From positions 1-64,000 of the forward strand of contig JBKQSP010000125.1 in the NCBI GenBank assembly GCA_052143575.1: a DNA stretch of 64,000 nucleotides. Direction: 5' to 3'. Within the stretch, counting starts at the first letter, position 1. Each line of letters opens with the position of its first letter. The stretch comes from JAKACA01 sp052143575 (GTDB lineage Bacteria; Actinomycetota; Acidimicrobiia; Acidimicrobiales; Bog-793). The notes beneath the pieces were generated by a model. The model was not told where the DNA came from. It worked only from the letters and a program-made list of their open reading frames with translations, and did not search any database. Shown here one piece after another: positions 17,507-27,979 of this stretch. Made by a program: the position numbers and the translations under genes.

Positions 17507-17720
17507 ATGGCAGTCGTCACCGACGTCGAGGGCACCTCGCACAACGTGGATGCCGTCGGTCGCTTCCGGATCTACCCTGTGCGGCCGGCGGGGTCGGAAG
17601 ACCGTCGCGATGCTCGACGAGGTTCGCCGGCTCCGACGGCATGGCACGGACGACCCGTTCGGGCAACCCTGCCTGCAACTGACTCGGGACAACGGCAAGT
17701 GGACGCTCGCCGGAAGCTAA
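17507..17720 (+). pseudogene. Short hypothetical protein, apparently frameshifted
   Basis: Two frames each show strong GC3 and protein-like content. The first runs MAVVTDVEGTSHNVDAVG to FRIYPVRP. The second, from about 17590, reads GRKTVAMLDEVRRLRR, then GTDDPFGQPCLQLTRDNG and KWTLAGS before TAA. Removing one G from the GGGG run at about 17589-17593 joins them into a 70-residue protein. The product is not a family I know. It converges with the FAD monooxygenase gene, the stop codons overlapping. Either the assembly has an extra base or the gene is broken. Confidence 0.45.
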
Positions 17721-18958
17721 GCCGGGGTGAGCAGCTTCTCCCTGATCTCATCCGCAAAGCAGGACTCCGGTGCCAGCTCCGGCCCACATGTCATGGCGGC
17801 CACAAGCATGAAGAGGTCTGGGTCTAGCGTCATCATGTCCGAGCGACGGCGCCGTTCGGACACTCCGTCAGGCCCGAGCGGGATGTGGGCGTCGGTGAAG
17901 ACCTGCACGGCGAAGCGCAGCCGCCGCATCCGCTCTGCCCGCTCCTCCACATACGGAGTGAAGGCCTCCCTCGACCAGTCCTCACCACCGAGGAGGGCGT
18001 CGCGAATCATGCGGGCGTCGCGCAGGGCGACCGACAAGCCTTCTCCAATGGTGGGGTCGCTGAAGCCGGCGGCGTCACCGCCGAACACGACGCCGTCGGC
18101 GACGACGGCATCGGACCAGGAATCGAACATGGGATAGGCAGCGCACGGCCCAGCTGGGTTGGCATCGACGAAACGCCCGCAGTCGGGGATCGCGTCTCCT
18201 CGGAAGGCCTCGAGCAGAGTCTTCGCCTTGTCGGCGCCTGCCAAGCGGGCCTTCTCCTCGATGGAGTACCCGATGTAGAGCCGCGCCTTGTCCTCGCCTT
18301 GGGGGAATACGTACAGGATCGCGTTGCCTGAGGTGCCGATGACCGAGTCGGTGCTCGGCCAGTCGCGGACGCCGTCCACGAGCATGCCCGCGAGGAAGAT
18401 GCGCGGGTCCGTCTTCTTGATCTCGATGCCGAGCCGGCGGCGTGTGGGGGATTCGCGTCCATCGGCGGCGACGACGAGGCGAGGGCGAACCTCGTGCTCG
18501 CTGCCGCCGTGCAGGTAGCGGACCTCCGGACTCTCTCCAGGTGTCACCGTGACCTGCTCGACGCCGCGAAGAGCATGGGCGCCCGCCCGCACGGCGGCGT
18601 CGAAGAGGGCCTGGCAGGCCACGGGGTGTCCGATATCGAGGGCACCCGGGACACCGGGCACCAGGTCTGCGAGAGGCAAGGCGCCTGTCTCCGCCTCCGC
18701 CCGGGAGTAGGCCTCGTCGTAGCCGACGAAACGCGAGATGACGTTCCCCCCGGCCTCGATGAGGTCGTCGTGCAGGCCGAGCTGCATGGCCTCAGCGACC
18801 CCCCAGGGGTGCATGTACTCGCCCCGCACGTGGTCGACGAACTGCTCCGTCCGCTCGAGGACGAGGACCGGGACCCCGGCGGTCGCCAGCGCGGCAGCGA
18901 GCGCGCTACCGGCGATGCCGGATCCGATGATCGTGACTGCCGGCTGATCCGTCGTCAT
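17717..18958 (-). CDS. FAD-dependent monooxygenase (PHBH/UbiH-like)
   Basis: A 413-residue flavoprotein. The dinucleotide-binding GSGIAGSALAAALA lies at residues 12-25, followed by the strand VPVLVLER. A second motif, VVAADGRES, lies near 165, and the FAD ribityl-binding VFGGDAAGFSDPTIGEGLS near 295. These are class A flavin monooxygenase hallmarks; such enzymes use NAD(P)H and O2 to hydroxylate aromatic or polyketide-like substrates. The N-terminus overlaps the stop of the upstream SnoaL-like gene (ATGA), so the two are probably made together. The substrate is unknown. Confidence 0.9.
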   Translation of the reverse strand: MTTDQPAVTIIGSGIAGSALAAALATAGVPVLVLERTEQFVDHVRGEYMHPWGVAEAMQLGLHDDLIEAGGNVISRFVGYDEAYSRAEAETGALPLADLVPGVPGALDIGHPVACQALFDAAVRAGAHALRGVEQVTVTPGESPEVRYLHGGSEHEVRPRLVVAADGRESPTRRRLGIEIKKTDPRIFLAGMLVDGVRDWPSTDSVIGTSGNAILYVFPQGEDKARLYIGYSIEEKARLAGADKAKTLLEAFRGDAIPDCGRFVDANPAGPCAAYPMFDSWSDAVVADGVVFGGDAAGFSDPTIGEGLSVALRDARMIRDALLGGEDWSREAFTPYVEERAERMRRLRFAVQVFTDAHIPLGPDGVSERRRRSDMMTLDPDLFMLVAAMTCGPELAPESCFADEIREKLLTPA

Positions 18959-19326
18959 GATGGGTCCAGGGTTGGGAAAGGCCCGAAGAAGCCGACGATC
19001 TGCTCAATCCGCCCGTCCTCTGCCAGGCGCCCGTAGTCCATGCCTTCGAGTACCACAGATCCGTCAGGACCGTGCATGACCCATGCGAAGCGCAGGTGGC
19101 CGTCGTGCTCGTCGGCAGCCGTCACCAGGTCGATCGTGTGGCCGGGCATGGCGACCTGAAAGGCGCCGATGTGGGCGACAAGGGCCTCTCTGCCTTCGAC
19201 GATGGCCGTCGGGTCGCAGTACCTGCCATGGTCGACCCAGGCCGACTCCAGCAATTGGCGCCGGGCGGCCTCGTCAGGCTCGTTCCAGGCCGAGCCGTAG
19301 GCGGTTACAACAGCTCCGACATCCAT
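18955..19326 (-). CDS. SnoaL-like (NTF2-fold) protein
   Basis: A 123-residue protein starting MDVGAVVTAYGSAWNE. It has the SnoaL-like pattern: an N-terminal helix, W.....R..LLE..W, then the strands HLRFAWVMHGPDGSVVLEGMDYGRLAEDGRI and a final IVGFFGPFP. SnoaL-like proteins are small cyclases or isomerases, or have unknown ligand-binding roles. A very strong GGGGGGAGGAAAC precedes the ATG; a longer upstream frame lacks such a site. It is the first gene of a two-gene unit with the flavin monooxygenase. Confidence 0.83.
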   Translation of the reverse strand: MDVGAVVTAYGSAWNEPDEAARRQLLESAWVDHGRYCDPTAIVEGREALVAHIGAFQVAMPGHTIDLVTAADEHDGHLRFAWVMHGPDGSVVLEGMDYGRLAEDGRIEQIVGFFGPFPTLDPS

Positions 19327-19453
19327 GTTTCCTCCCCCCCCTGGCGGACGTCGCCAGAGTAGTGGCGGCATGGGCGGCGCACTCAGGTCGCGGTTTCGCC
19401 TGGGCGGTCACGGACGGGGTGCGAGAAGTTGAGGAGCGCGGCGACGGAGTTGT

Positions 19454-19484
19454 GCCGGCGCCGCCGGGAGCGACCGGCGCCGGC
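19454..19484 (-). terminator. Hairpin just past the UvrA-like gene (candidate terminator)
   Basis: A perfect 9-bp stem (GCCGGCGCC with GGCGCCGGC) and 13-base loop lie 4 bases beyond the stop of the UvrA-like gene. No T tract follows. Confidence 0.4.
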
Positions 19485-19488
19485 GGGG

Positions 19489-21876
<2,388 letters not shown>

Positions 21877-22075
21877 CGTGTCTCCATCTGTTAGGCGGGG
21901 CCGCCCTCGCGGTCTCCGTCGGCGTCACTCGGCTCGACGTGGCGCGCGACGAGGGGTAGAGCCAAGACATCCACGGTGATTCGGCCCGTGGAGCCTCCCG
22001 GCCCCGGCCGGGCGGAGCGCCCAGCCGGGCGGTCACACCAACCGGTCAAGCCCGTCGCCGTGGCGGCAGGTCGGC

Positions 22076-22432
22076 TCACGGGTCCTGAAGCAACCCGAGG
22101 ACGTTGCCATCGGGATCCGTGACGGTTGCCACGCGGCGGCCGCCACCCACGTCGCGCACGGGCTCCTTCACGGTGGCACCGGCAGCGGTCACCTCGGCCA
22201 GCTTCGCCTCGATGTCGGGCACGTGCCAGTAGGTCACCGGCGAGGTCATGCCCTGCGGTCCACCGCCCGGCAGCAGCCCGATGTGCTGGCCGGCGGTGTC
22301 GAAGCCGACGTAGTAGGACCCGTCGGCCTGTGGCGCCAGGCCGAGCAGGGCGGAGTAGACGGCCTTGGCCGTCGCCAGGTCGGACACGGGGATCAGCACA
22401 GTCTTGATTCCCTCGGTGGAAGAGTCGCTCAT
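22076..22432 (-). CDS. VOC superfamily (glyoxalase/bleomycin-resistance fold) protein
   Basis: A 118-residue protein with the vicinal-oxygen-chelate pattern: IKTVLIPVSDLATAKAVYSALLGL at the start and VATVTDPDGNVLGLLQDP at the end. Metal-ligand candidates are His in GQHIGL and others, but a full metal site cannot be confirmed. Members include glyoxalases, dioxygenases and antibiotic-binding proteins. The ATG at 22432 follows AGGAGTGACC, better than a GTG two codons upstream. About 200 non-coding bases separate it from the UvrA-like gene. Confidence 0.85.
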   Translation of the reverse strand: MSDSSTEGIKTVLIPVSDLATAKAVYSALLGLAPQADGSYYVGFDTAGQHIGLLPGGGPQGMTSPVTYWHVPDIEAKLAEVTAAGATVKEPVRDVGGGRRVATVTDPDGNVLGLLQDP

Positions 22433-22657
22433 GGTCACTCCTGAAGTCGGGGGTCACATCGACCCGGTGTGTCTCGTCGGGCTTAAAGACGAGCGGGCCG
22501 CCCGAAAATCGACAGCCCGATCGCACTGGATTTCCAATCGCCGTTCGCCGTCGGGCTCCTCCGCCACCCACCCCAGTAGGGAACTGACGTCCGACACTAA
22601 CTGCGGACGTCGGCCGTGGTCCTCGCGGAGCCGCCATGGAGCGACCGTTGCACCGCC

Positions 22658-23482
22658 TCAGGCGGTAGCGGTCCTCACTGCCGTGACCACCACGGCGGCG
22701 TAGTGCATCGTGAAGCTGCCCCCCGCCGCGTCGAGAGCGGCCCCGACGCCCGCCAGCAGCGCCTCGAGCTGTGCCGCCGGGAGCCCGGTGTGCCCGCCAA
22801 AGGTAGGAAGCTGGTCCAGCCACTCGTCTCGGCTGTAAGGGCGTTCCCAGTCGAATCGCCACTGCTCCGGGTCGCTGAACACGCCCGTCTCCCGGATACC
22901 GTTGGCCGCCCTCGTGCACAGCAAGGCGTACGGTTCCGAGGCCGGCGTTGCCCAGGGATTGAACGGCAAGTCCGGCATCACGAGGCGATAGACGGCGGCG
23001 AAGGCTTCCGCCGTCTCGGGCGGCGCCTGCCCGGCGTTCCAGAACACGGCGAGCCGGCCAGCGGGTCGCAGCGCCTCGGCCGCCTTCGCCGCTCCCGCTA
23101 CGGGGTCCACCCAGTGCCAGGTCTGCCCAGCGACGACCGCGTCGAAGGTTCGGCCGGCGGGATCCCAGGCTTCGAATGCCGCCACCTCGACGTCGAAACC
23201 GTTGCGTCGCGCCACCGCGGCCATCCGAGCGTCGACGTCGACCCCGAGCACCCGGCAGCCAATCGCTTGGAACTGACGGGCGGCGATACCAGTGCCGATG
23301 CCGACGTCGAGGACATCCGGCCCGGGGCTGGAGGCCACGATCCGCTCCACCATCGCCTCGGGATAGCTGGGCCGGGCGCGGTCGTAGCGTTCGGCCTCGG
23401 CGCCGAAGGATTCCGCCACCTGGCGGTGCTCATGAGGCGCCGGCTCGGGAACTTGCCCTCGCTCCGGCGGTATAGTGGGCAC
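22658..23482 (-). CDS. Class I SAM-dependent methyltransferase
   Basis: A 274-residue enzyme with motif I VLDVGIGTGIAARQF, the acidic strand end VLGVDVD, and the post-motif FDAVVAGQTWHWVDP typical of the Methyltransf_11/ubiE-like group. The N-terminal SFGAEAERYDRARPSYPEAM is also characteristic. No ATG fits; the only reasonable in-frame start upstream of that motif is the GTG at 23482, which lies inside the first of two palindromes shared with the divergent TetR gene. No ribosome binding site precedes it, so the transcript may be leaderless. The methyl acceptor is unknown. Confidence 0.85.
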   Translation of the reverse strand: MPTIPPERGQVPEPAPHEHRQVAESFGAEAERYDRARPSYPEAMVERIVASSPGPDVLDVGIGTGIAARQFQAIGCRVLGVDVDARMAAVARRNGFDVEVAAFEAWDPAGRTFDAVVAGQTWHWVDPVAGAAKAAEALRPAGRLAVFWNAGQAPPETAEAFAAVYRLVMPDLPFNPWATPASEPYALLCTRAANGIRETGVFSDPEQWRFDWERPYSRDEWLDQLPTFGGHTGLPAAQLEALLAGVGAALDAAGGSFTMHYAAVVVTAVRTATA

Positions 23483-23512
23483 ATGCCCACTATAAATGGG
23501 CGTGCGCCCACT
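23471..23512. promoter_or_regulatory. Two tandem palindromic operators for the divergent TetR regulator
   Basis: Site 1 (23471-23494) is a perfect 10-bp inverted repeat, TATAGTGGGC-ACAT-GCCCACTATA. Site 2 (23495-23512) is AATGGGC-GTGC-GCCCACT with one mismatch. Both share the core TGGGC-N4-GCCCA, and their centres are 21 bp apart, two helical turns, so two dimers would bind on the same face. They lie between the methyltransferase and tetR starts and overlap the methyltransferase start codon. Confidence 0.75.
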
Positions 23513-23553
23513 CGTCAATCGAGAAGGGCCGAGCGAGAGAAAGGGGGTGGAGG

Positions 23554-24153
23554 GTGCCGACGGGGGTGGCCATCCGCGACGCCCGCGAGCAGCTCTTCGA
23601 CGCCGCCGAGCGCGTCCTTGTCCGTGACGGGCCGAGCGCGCTGACAACCCGGGCCATCACCACGGAGGCAGGCTGTGCCAAGGGCGTCCTGCACCGGCAT
23701 TTCACCGACCTCGACGCCTTCCTTGCCGAGCTCGTGAGGGACCGCATCGCCCGGATCGACAAGCAGGCCGCAGCCCTCAGCGACTCGGCAGGCACGGGCA
23801 GCGTCGCCGGCAACCTCACCGCAGCACTGATGACGGTCTTCGGGTCAGTCGCCCTCGTGATCATCGGCCTCGTCATCTCCCGGGACGACCTGCGCGCCCG
23901 GCTGCGCCAGGCCACGCCGACCGGTGTCCCAGTCCTGACAGAAGCGGCGGCGATGATCGCCGCCTACCTCAGCGCCGAGCGGGAGCAGGGCCGCATCTCG
24001 GCCGACGCCGACCTCGACGCGCTCGCCCCGCTGCTGATCGGCGCCGCCCACTTGCTGTTCGCCGACCGCAAGGGCATCCCGCCAGAGGCTGCCGCCGTGC
24101 GCAAGGTCGTCACCACGGCCATCGCCGGAGTCGTGCGAGACCCGCCGGTGTGA
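23554..24153 (+). CDS. TetR/AcrR family transcriptional repressor
   Basis: A 199-residue regulator. The DNA-binding helix-turn-helix occupies residues ~8-55 (LFDAAERVLVRDGPSALT then TRAITTEAGCAKGVLHRHF). The rest is an all-helical ligand-binding domain. The GTG at 23554 has AAGGGGG six bases upstream. It is divergent from the methyltransferase gene across two adjacent palindromes, the arrangement expected for a repressor of both genes. The inducer is unknown. Confidence 0.9.
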   Translation: MPTGVAIRDAREQLFDAAERVLVRDGPSALTTRAITTEAGCAKGVLHRHFTDLDAFLAELVRDRIARIDKQAAALSDSAGTGSVAGNLTAALMTVFGSVALVIIGLVISRDDLRARLRQATPTGVPVLTEAAAMIAAYLSAEREQGRISADADLDALAPLLIGAAHLLFADRKGIPPEAAAVRKVVTTAIAGVVRDPPV

Positions 24154-24219
24154 ACGACATCACGTACGGAGGCGGCCCTGGCGACGGCGACGGCGGGAAC
24201 CCGCCAGGTGAGCGACACA

Positions 24220-24876
24220 CTAGGTGTTGCGCGGCAACTGGCTGCGTCCCCGTTGCCGCTTGCGGCTCACCGCCCGATGGCGGCGGCGGACCTCGTCGAT
24301 GATGTCGCCGTAGTCACCGGACACGTCGCTCGGCACCCGCCAGACGTCGACGGTGCCGAGGAGGCCGAGGGCGCGGATGTGGACGGTCGGCGCATCCCGC
24401 CCGGCGACGTCACGCCCCCAGTCACGGCGATGACCGAAGATCGTGAGACCGCCGACGTCGACGTCGATCCCCTCTGGGACGTAGACGTCGACGTTGCCGA
24501 GAACGGCAAGCACGGAGAGCGACGTTCGGGGCTTTTCGATCGAGGCTTCGCGCAGATCCAGGTCGATGTCGGCGAAGACGCTGATCGCTGTCGTCCGTCG
24601 GCGCAACCGAATGCGACCCCGGCGGACGACGTGACCGAAGATCGCCATCGTGACCCGGGTTGGCTTGCGGTGCGAGGTCGGCGGCCCGAGCGTGGAAAGG
24701 GCAGGCAGATCCCGTTGCACGGTGGTGAGATCACTGATCACCTGGGCTCGAAGGGCCAGTCCGGCGCGCTCTGAGAACTCCTCGAGCGTGAGGCGTCCGT
24801 CGAGGAGATGGTCCCGCAAGGAGACCACCGCCTGTTCCCGTTCGGCCTCCGAGACGCGATAGGAGCTCTCGTCCAT
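24220..24876 (-). CDS. DUF1707 and LiaF-like C-terminal domain protein
   Basis: A 218-residue cytoplasmic or membrane-associated protein. Residues ~5-58 are a DUF1707 (SHOCT-like) domain with the pattern SEAEREQAVVSLRDHLLDGR and LTLEEFSERAGLALRA. Residues ~80-190 carry the repeated G-(N/H)-V beta pattern (AIFGHVVRRGR, SVFADIDLDL, AVLGNVDVYVPEGIDVDV, TIFGHRRDW) of the LiaF-type cell-wall-stress domain. There is no transmembrane segment. The start is set at the ATG preceding DESSYRVSEAE; a TAATCT seven bases upstream could be a -10 element for a leaderless transcript. The next gene is divergent. Confidence 0.8.
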   Translation of the reverse strand: MDESSYRVSEAEREQAVVSLRDHLLDGRLTLEEFSERAGLALRAQVISDLTTVQRDLPALSTLGPPTSHRKPTRVTMAIFGHVVRRGRIRLRRRTTAISVFADIDLDLREASIEKPRTSLSVLAVLGNVDVYVPEGIDVDVGGLTIFGHRRDWGRDVAGRDAPTVHIRALGLLGTVDVWRVPSDVSGDYGDIIDEVRRRHRAVSRKRQRGRSQLPRNT

Positions 24877-24961
24877 TGCTGCCAGATTAGGGACTACGCG
24901 CCGGTCCGGCGAGGTCGGAGGTGCCGAGCCGAGAAGCGCTTTCGGGTGCTCAGATGAGGGG

Positions 24962-25507
24962 ATGGACAGCACTGAGGCCGCCGAGCCAAGCGGCGACACG
25001 AGGAGCGACCGCTGGTTCATCCGTCTCGCACGACTCGTCGTGCCCGAGGAGAACCCCGCCGGCGTCGTCTACGGGACGATCGTCGCAGGTGCCCTCTTGG
25101 CCGCCGAGGCACCTCGGCACGAGACGCTGCCGTCGACGGCCGGCGCCGTCGTCGTGTCGCTCGCCCTCTACTGGATCGCCCACACGTACGCGCACAACGC
25201 CGGAGATCGCGCCCAGACCGGGTCCCCGTGGACCGTGTCGAGGCTCCTCAAGTCGGCGGGCCACGAGTTCAACATCATCAAGGGAGCACTCGTGCCCCTC
25301 CTCGTGCTCTTGATGGCCTGGGCGATTGGTGCCGGCACGTCGACCGCCGTGCGGTGCGCCCTCGTGAGCTCGGTCGTGATGCTCTTTCTCGTCGAGCTGA
25401 CGGCCGCCCTGCGATCGAGTCGCCGGCCGGCGTCGGTGGTTCTCGGTGTCCTCGTCAGTGTCCTGCTCGGCCTCGGTGTGCTGACCGTGAACGTCCTGTT
25501 GCACTGA
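24962..25507 (+). CDS. Integral membrane protein, unknown
   Basis: A 181-residue protein with a hydrophilic first 25 residues then about five hydrophobic segments. Between segments 2 and 3 lies the polar stretch WIAHTYAHNAGDRAQTGSPW, with His residues that may line a site, and HEFNIIKGALVP opens the next segment. I do not assign a family. It is divergent from the DUF1707 gene and is followed by a tandem 15-bp repeat. Confidence 0.7.
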   Translation: MDSTEAAEPSGDTRSDRWFIRLARLVVPEENPAGVVYGTIVAGALLAAEAPRHETLPSTAGAVVVSLALYWIAHTYAHNAGDRAQTGSPWTVSRLLKSAGHEFNIIKGALVPLLVLLMAWAIGAGTSTAVRCALVSSVVMLFLVELTAALRSSRRPASVVLGVLVSVLLGLGVLTVNVLLH

Positions 25508-25549
25508 GGCGAGGGCAAGCTCGCTCGACCCGTGAATCGGCACTCGGCG

Positions 25550-25594
25550 CCAGAATCAGTGCGGCCAGAATCAGTGCGGCCAGAATCAGTGCGG
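25550..25594. repeat. Three perfect tandem copies of a 15-bp repeat
   Basis: CCAGAATCAGTGCGG occurs three times in a row with no mismatch, just 19 bases upstream of the pentapeptide/DinB gene. It lies in a non-coding gap. The unit has no dyad symmetry. It may be a binding-site array or a slipped-strand expansion. Confidence 0.9.
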
Positions 25595-25613
25595 TTCGTG
25601 CAAGGCTGGTCGC

Positions 25614-26390
25614 GTGGCCGAATTCACGAGCGAGAATCTGATCGGCTCGCTGTTCGAGGACGTTTACCTGACAAGCGCTCGGTTCCGCAACGTCGATCTC
25701 AGCAACGCCCGCTTCGACTCGGTCGATCTGACGGGGGTCGTGATCCGTGGCGCAGCCCTCGTGAACGTGGACCTGAGTGGCGAGATCGAGAACCTGCGCG
25801 TCAACGGCGTCGACGTCGTACCGCTCGTGGAGGCGGAGCTCAACCGTCGCTACCCGGACCGCGCCAAGATGCGGCCGGCCGATGCCGATGGGTTCCGCGA
25901 AGCGTGGGACGTCCTCGAGCGGCTGTGGCGGGGGAGCGTCGAGCGAGCACAACGGATGTCCCCGGCGTCGCTCCACGAGCGGGTGGAGGGAGAGTGGTCC
26001 TTTATCGAGACGCTGCGCCATCTCGTCTTCGCCACCGATGCCTGGGTGAAGCGTGCAATCCTGGGGGAGCCGTCACCCTGGGATGCGCTCGACCTTTCCC
26101 ACGACGAGATGCCCGACGAGCCCGGCGTACCGCGCGACCGCGGTGCGCGGCCGTCGCTGGACGACGTGCTCGCCCTGCGCGCCGACCGCATGGCCACCGT
26201 AGGCGCCGTGATCACTGACCTCACCGACGAGAAGCTGGCCGGCGTCACCGAACCCGTTACGGAGCCGGGCTACCCCGAGCCGGAGAGCTTCGCCGTGCGC
26301 AGATGCCTCGAGGTGATCCTCAACGAGGAGTGGGAGCACCGTTTGTACGCCGAACGGGACTTGGACGTGCTGGAGTCCCGCTCGTCCTGA
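25614..26390 (+). CDS. Pentapeptide-repeat protein fused to a DinB-like domain
   Basis: A 258-residue protein. Residues ~1-58 contain pentapeptide repeats of the A(D/N)LXX type (SARFRNVDLSNARFDSVDLT then GVVIRGAALVNVDLSG). The rest, from about residue 85, is a four-helix DinB_2-like domain with W.....H....W..H-type metal-ligand candidates: FIETLRHLVFATDAWV and NEEWEHRLYAERDL. DinB-like proteins include thiol-dependent transferases and enzymes of unknown role. The pairing is occasionally seen in actinobacteria. The start is GTG at 25614 with AAGG upstream, directly after the tandem repeat. Confidence 0.82.
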   Translation: MAEFTSENLIGSLFEDVYLTSARFRNVDLSNARFDSVDLTGVVIRGAALVNVDLSGEIENLRVNGVDVVPLVEAELNRRYPDRAKMRPADADGFREAWDVLERLWRGSVERAQRMSPASLHERVEGEWSFIETLRHLVFATDAWVKRAILGEPSPWDALDLSHDEMPDEPGVPRDRGARPSLDDVLALRADRMATVGAVITDLTDEKLAGVTEPVTEPGYPEPESFAVRRCLEVILNEEWEHRLYAERDLDVLESRSS

Positions 26391-26437
26391 CCGGCGGGGG
26401 ACCGCGAGGCGTCGTTCGCCCGGTGTCACGGTCGCCG

Positions 26438-27463
26438 CTACGACCGTCCCGCAACGAGCGGGCGACCTGTCGGCTCGTTCCAGTCGATGAGCGGACCGGC
26501 TGGGACGATGCGGGAGGGATTGAGATGACCGTGGGTGACGTAGTAATGGCGCTTGATCTGATCGAACCTCGTTGTCGAGGAGAAGGCCGGGTTCCGGTAG
26601 AGGTCTCGGGCGTAGTCCCAGAGCGCCGGGTAGTCGACGACTCGGCGCAGGTTGACCTTGAAGTGCGAGTAGTAGACGGCGTCGAAGCGGGCAAGCGTGA
26701 CCCACAGGCGGACGTCGCTCTCGGTGATCTCGTCACCGAACAGGTATCGCTGACCGGCGAGACGCTCCTCGATCTGATCGAGCGTCGCGAAGACACGCTC
26801 CACGTTGCGCTCGTATTGCTGCTGTGAGCCTGCGAAGCCGGTGCGGTACACGCCGTCGTTGACGGTTTCGTAGATGGTCTCGTTGACGGCGTCGATCTCG
26901 GGGCGAAGCGCAGGCGGGTAGAGCTCGAGCGGCGACGCCGCCCACGCCGTGAACTGCGAGCCGAGGTCCAGGCTGATGTCGGGGAAGTTGTTGCTCACGA
27001 TCCGAGAGGTCGACTTGTCCCACAGCACCGGGACCGAGACGTGGCCGTCGTAGTCCGGATCGGTCGCCAGGTATGCCTCTTTCAAGAAGCGGAAGCCGTT
27101 CACCGGATCCGGCCCGCACCCGGCGACCTCACGAAACGCCCAGCCGCGCCCGTCACGGATCGGGTCGACGGCAGAGAGCGAAACGACCTCCTCGATCCCG
27201 ACGAGCGCCCGCACGATGGCGCTGCGGTGGGCCCACGGGCAGGCCCAGGAGATGTAGAGGTGGTAGCGCCCCGGCTCGGCCGGGTAGCCGCTCGACCCGT
27301 CAGCGGTGATCCGACCCTGAAAGCGGTACTTCGGCCGCTGGAAGGCGGCAGGGTCAGCCGGCGAGGGCGACCACGCCGCGGAGGGCGACAGCTTCGGCGT
27401 GGGTGGCGCATAGTCGCCGAACGTCTCGAAGTCGACAGGGTCGGCCAGGTTGGTGACGGTCAC
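26438..27463 (-). CDS. Glutathionyl-hydroquinone-reductase-type GST family protein
   Basis: A 341-residue protein of the Xi-class/YqjG family. The catalytic Cys is in SWACPWAHRS, with the following RALVGIEEVVSLS, and the cis-Pro region VSVPVLWD then IVSNNFPDIS. A C-terminal GST-type helical domain contains ESDVRLWVTLARFD. The family reduces glutathionyl-hydroquinones, or their mycothiol or other-thiol equivalents in organisms without glutathione. Most actinobacteria make mycothiol, so the true thiol cannot be read from sequence. Start GTG at 27463 has GGAGG seven bases upstream. Confidence 0.9.
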   Translation of the reverse strand: MTVTNLADPVDFETFGDYAPPTPKLSPSAAWSPSPADPAAFQRPKYRFQGRITADGSSGYPAEPGRYHLYISWACPWAHRSAIVRALVGIEEVVSLSAVDPIRDGRGWAFREVAGCGPDPVNGFRFLKEAYLATDPDYDGHVSVPVLWDKSTSRIVSNNFPDISLDLGSQFTAWAASPLELYPPALRPEIDAVNETIYETVNDGVYRTGFAGSQQQYERNVERVFATLDQIEERLAGQRYLFGDEITESDVRLWVTLARFDAVYYSHFKVNLRRVVDYPALWDYARDLYRNPAFSSTTRFDQIKRHYYVTHGHLNPSRIVPAGPLIDWNEPTGRPLVAGRS

Positions 27464-27617
27464 GTTGGTGCCTCCATGGGATGTGCTCTGCACAGAATGC
27501 CAGAGCACGGCGAGCCTCAGTGCGGGTCCGGCGGCCCGCCGGCTGGAGCGTGACCCGACTGCCTGACAGCTCGAAGTGGCGGCACGCCTGCGACCGCCTC
27601 CTTGTAGCCTGCAGCCA

Positions 27618-27962
27618 GTGTCAGACGCAGTGAAGATCGGGCTCGCCGGCGCCATCGTCGTCGCCGTAGGTCGCATGGCGGCCATGGGGCGGTTGCCCCG
27701 CAACGTCCTTGTCGGTATCCGCATCCCCTCGACGATGCGCAGCGACGAGGCGTGGCGGGCCGGCCACCTCGCAGCGGCTTCGGCGTTGACGGCTGCTGGC
27801 GCCGGTCCCGTTGTCGCCGCCGTCGCCGTGGCGGTGAAGCGCCCGGGCCAGCAAACTCAGACGCTTTTCTCCCGAGTCGCCACAGCGTGGCTCCTTGCCT
27901 GGGTCGGGGTGGCGATAGTGCAGGCGAGGCGAGCAGCGAGGGCGACAGAGACTCGTCCCTAG
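27618..27962 (+). CDS. SdpI family membrane protein
   Basis: A 114-residue membrane protein. The SdpI-family signature MGRLPRNVLVGIRIPSTMRS with DEAWRAGH follows a first hydrophobic segment, and two more hydrophobic segments come after. SdpI proteins are small membrane proteins first known for immunity and signalling in Bacillus; actinobacterial members are of unknown role. The GTG at 27618 precedes the first membrane segment and lacks a clear ribosome binding site. The next gene begins 17 bases later on the same strand. Confidence 0.78.
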   Translation: MSDAVKIGLAGAIVVAVGRMAAMGRLPRNVLVGIRIPSTMRSDEAWRAGHLAAASALTAAGAGPVVAAVAVAVKRPGQQTQTLFSRVATAWLLAWVGVAIVQARRAARATETRP

Positions 27963-27979
27963 GCTGGTGTGCCTTGGAG

